The notes below the pieces were generated by a model, which made no database searches, was not told the origin of the DNA, and worked only from the letters and a program-made list of their open reading frames with translations. From an uncultured Oscillochloris sp. (GTDB lineage Bacteria > Chloroflexota > Chloroflexia > Chloroflexales > Chloroflexaceae), in the NCBI GenBank assembly GCA_903877345.1, contig CAIRDL010000838.1, positions 1 to 7,086 on the forward strand: 7,086 nt of DNA, in the 5' to 3' direction. Made by a program: the position numbers and the translations under genes. Within the stretch, counting starts at the first letter, position 1; each line of letters opens with the position of its first letter. Below, piece after piece: positions 5,340 to 7,086 of the stretch.

Positions 5340-6719
5340 TTACTTGCGCCGTCGCAGGTTGCGCTGGGCGGCTTGGGTACTGGTACGCGCTTGGTTCGCC
5401 ACTTTGCGGAGTACGGCTTCGGCCTCGGCAAAACTGGTGGCTCCGGCGGCGAGGGTGGGGCCACGCCGCGCCGGAACGAAGGCTTTGCCGAGGAACTCCA
5501 GCCCGTCGGCGTAGGCAATGACCCGCGTCTTGCTCCCGTTGAGGGCGAGCCGCAAGGTTGCCAATTGGCGGTGAGCAAGGTCGAGGGCGCGTTCGGCCTC
5601 GGCCTGGGACGCGCACATCACCACGAAGTCGTCTACGAAGCGCACGAGGCGCAACCCCTGGCTGGTAAGGGCGACATCAAAGGGGTGCAGGTAGATATTG
5701 GCAAGCAGCGGTGAGAGCGCGCCGCCCTGCGGGGTACCGCGTCCGAGACCATCCTGCATCCGTAGCGCGACCTCACCCGCCGCGACGGCCCCCGCTGCGA
5801 CGGCCCCGGCGAGCAGGGCACGCCGCAGGCCCAACCGTTGGAGATAGGGCATGACTTGGCGTGCCCCGTGTAAGGCTGGTTTGCCGAGCGTGAAGGCACT
5901 CCAGAGCAGCGTTTCCAAGTTGCCGTGGCGGGCGGGGAAACGCCCGCTTGGCCCGCCCAGTTCCCAGGCGTCGAGCGCGGCGGCGTTCACCAGGGGTTCC
6001 TCGTAGTGGTGCGGGAACGAAGCGGGAGCGGCAACGGGGTCGCTGCCTCGGAGGTGGTGCAGAAGCGCTCGGGTGCGGGCCAGCAGGGCCGAACCATCGT
6101 GCGGGTGCCCATCGGCAGTCAAGGTGGCCCCTTCGTCAATGGTCAGGACGCCGGCCTGGAGCCATTGCGCGATGAGTTGAAGCACCGCCGGTTCGTTAAT
6201 GCGCTGGCGCACGAGGGAGAGCAAGATGCGCTGGTCAATCGTATCGAAAAACGCGGCGATGTCCGCATCGGCAGCCCAGGTGAGCCCTTGCTCCGCATAG
6301 CGCTCCACCCGACTGACGGCAGCCGGTACGCCGATGCCGAGCCGCGAACCGTAGGAGCAGTCGAGAAAGTATGGTTCAAAGAGCGGTTGGAGTACCTGTT
6401 GCACCGCCCGTTGCGCCACGCGGTCGCGGACAGCGAGAATAGCGATGGCACGGACACCGCCGCCGGGCTTCGGAAGGTGGGCCGGACGCGGTGGAAGCGG
6501 ACGATAGACGCCGGTGCGGACTTCATCGGTGAGTTGGGCCATAAAGTGCGTCCAATTGGCCTCGAAATCGCGCAACGTGATGGCGTCGGTACCGGCGCTG
6601 CGGCGGCGTTGGGCGACCGCGATGTTGCTGCGGACACGCCGCCACGCGGTGGTCATATTCTCCACGCTACAGATCTGTTCGAGCAGCGGTGGGCCGACGT
6701 ACGGGGGAAAGAGTGCCAT
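5340..6719 (-). CDS. CRISPR-associated group II intron-like reverse transcriptase
   Basis: A 459-residue RNA-dependent DNA polymerase, probably copying RNA into cDNA for Cas1-Cas2. Visible blocks in order are: LPKPGGGVRAIAILAVRDRVAQ (about 82-103) and YFLDCSYGSRLGIG (RT1-2); DADIAAFFDTID (RT3) with catalytic D153; GTPQGGALSPLLANIYL (RT4, 328-344); RFVDDFVVM (RT5) with D363 and D364; LALNGSKTRV (RT6); and LEFLGKAFV (RT7). All three catalytic aspartates are present, so it should be active. The usual YADD box reads FVDD. About 136 residues separate WLQAGV from GTPQGG, where group II RTs normally have about 15-20, so there is a large insertion. The protein ends soon after RT7, without a recognisable maturase/thumb or HNH domain, and it is not fused to Cas1. 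The ATG at 6719 has a strong GGAGGA site in the end of the preceding RNase H gene, 3 bp upstream. No group II intron RNA structure was seen around it. Confidence 0.96.
   Translation of the reverse strand: MALFPPYVGPPLLEQICSVENMTTAWRRVRSNIAVAQRRRSAGTDAITLRDFEANWTHFMAQLTDEVRTGVYRPLPPRPAHLPKPGGGVRAIAILAVRDRVAQRAVQQVLQPLFEPYFLDCSYGSRLGIGVPAAVSRVERYAEQGLTWAADADIAAFFDTIDQRILLSLVRQRINEPAVLQLIAQWLQAGVLTIDEGATLTADGHPHDGSALLARTRALLHHLRGSDPVAAPASFPHHYEEPLVNAAALDAWELGGPSGRFPARHGNLETLLWSAFTLGKPALHGARQVMPYLQRLGLRRALLAGAVAAGAVAAGEVALRMQDGLGRGTPQGGALSPLLANIYLHPFDVALTSQGLRLVRFVDDFVVMCASQAEAERALDLAHRQLATLRLALNGSKTRVIAYADGLEFLGKAFVPARRGPTLAAGATSFAEAEAVLRKVANQARTSTQAAQRNLRRRK
5779..5808 (-). repeat. 15-bp tandem duplication inside the RT insertion
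   Basis: Two adjacent, nearly identical 15-nt units (5779-5793 and 5794-5808) encode AVAAG twice, within LLAGAVAAGAVAAGEVAL. The reading frame is kept. It suggests slippage in a tolerant, helical, alanine-rich linker at the end of the inserted region. Confidence 0.7.
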
Positions 6720-6722
6720 CGG

Positions 6723-7086
6723 TTAGTCCTCCATTTCATGCGTTGCGGCGTCTGTAGCCGCATTGGCGACATAGGCGCGTCCGGCGGCCCGGCGACCGTA
6801 GAGCGCTTCCCAGGCCAGGGCATCGGCGAGCCGGTTGAGCGCCCGGGGCACGGCGATGAATTCAATTGCGGGAAAGCGCTGGGCGAGCGTTGCGGCTTCG
6901 GCGTGGAGAGGCCGCAACGCCGGCGCACGAACGGCAGCGCGCCCAGCGAGTTGGTCTACGACCACGCGGCTATCGGTGAGGCAGCGCACCGGCTGACCAG
7001 GGTAATGGCGGAGCGCGAACTGCATCCCGGCGATGAGCGCCTGATACTCCGCTTCGTTGCAGGTAGCGGCGGGGGCGCGCAGGCAG
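6723..7086 (-). CDS. RNase HI-like protein (RVT_3 family), N-terminus outside window
   Basis: The open frame runs through the right edge; about 120 C-terminal residues are visible. RNase H cuts the RNA strand of RNA-DNA hybrids. Three landmarks of the DEDD active site appear in order. CNEAEYQALIAG carries the catalytic glutamate, CLTDSRVVVDQLAG the second visible aspartate, and VPRALNRLADALAWEAL the last aspartate. The first aspartate (usually near the N-terminus) would be beyond the edge. An internal ATG at 7025 is not the start, because NEAEY lies upstream of it. The gene ends 3 bp before the RT and encodes the RT ribosome binding site, so the two are co-transcribed and probably coupled. 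This supports a joint role, such as removing template RNA after cDNA synthesis. The family is also widespread as a stand-alone housekeeping-like RNase H, so a CRISPR role is inferred from position. Confidence 0.88.
   Translation of the reverse strand, partial: CLRAPAATCNEAEYQALIAGMQFALRHYPGQPVRCLTDSRVVVDQLAGRAAVRAPALRPLHAEAATLAQRFPAIEFIAVPRALNRLADALAWEALYGRRAAGRAYVANAATDAATHEMED
6727..6732 (-). promoter_or_regulatory. Ribosome binding site of the RT
   Basis: GGAGGA on the minus strand, 7 nt before the RT ATG. It is encoded within the last codons (Met-Glu-Asp-stop) of the RNase H gene. This fixes the RT start and indicates translational coupling of the two genes. Confidence 0.85.

Noticed and set aside
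5340..6719. RT as part of a mobile group II intron
   Set aside because: There is no maturase/X or endonuclease domain. The gene is tightly coupled to an upstream RNase H gene, and no intron domain V/VI-like structure was seen around it. A CRISPR-associated RT fits better.

Overview
The window is a CRISPR locus. It holds a long repeat array on the left and a spacer-acquisition (adaptation) operon on the right that includes a reverse transcriptase. A large WYL-domain protein gene lies between them. High GC content, the 37-nt repeat, the helicase-associated/WYL protein architecture and a repetitive hairpin of the AGGCTTCCAGCCTG type suggest a filamentous or thermophilic Chloroflexota bacterium (Roseiflexus/Chloroflexus-like). 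This is a judgement from general appearance, not a database match.

Layout: 1-1453 is a CRISPR array of 20 identical 37-nt repeats and 19 complete spacers (35-38 nt). It begins inside a spacer, so it continues off the left edge. The repeat read on the minus strand ends in GTTGAAAC, so the array is probably transcribed leftward from a leader at 1454-1599. That 146-bp leader also carries the start signals of a rightward gene (1615-3792) encoding a 725-residue protein with a helicase-associated (XPB/Ssl2-like) middle and a C-terminal WYL domain, a plausible regulator. Tail to tail with it, only 5 bp away, is a leftward operon. In transcription order this is an RNase H-like gene (cut by the right edge), a group II intron-like reverse transcriptase (RT), cas1 and cas2. 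RNase H and RT are 3 bp apart, and cas1 and cas2 are 4 bp apart. RT and cas1 are separated by 254 bp filled with repetitive DNA: heptamer repeats, a 19-bp direct repeat, a 17-bp palindrome and a 29-bp-arm hairpin.

Proposed working: Cas1-Cas2 integrates new spacers at the leader end. The RT could convert RNA into cDNA for integration, and the RNase H could remove the RNA strand of the hybrid. No interference genes (cas3, cas10, csm/cmr, cas6) are visible, so effectors must lie outside the window or elsewhere in the genome. Two features of the array fit this picture. Neighbouring spacers 6 and 7 overlap by 10 nt and merge into one coding-looking 64-nt stretch of a single target. Many spacers also read like sense coding sequence on the plus strand, so minus-strand crRNAs would be antisense to mRNA. 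The most unusual points are the RNase H-RT-Cas1-Cas2 gene set and a roughly 115-130-residue insertion in the RT between its RT3 and RT4 blocks.
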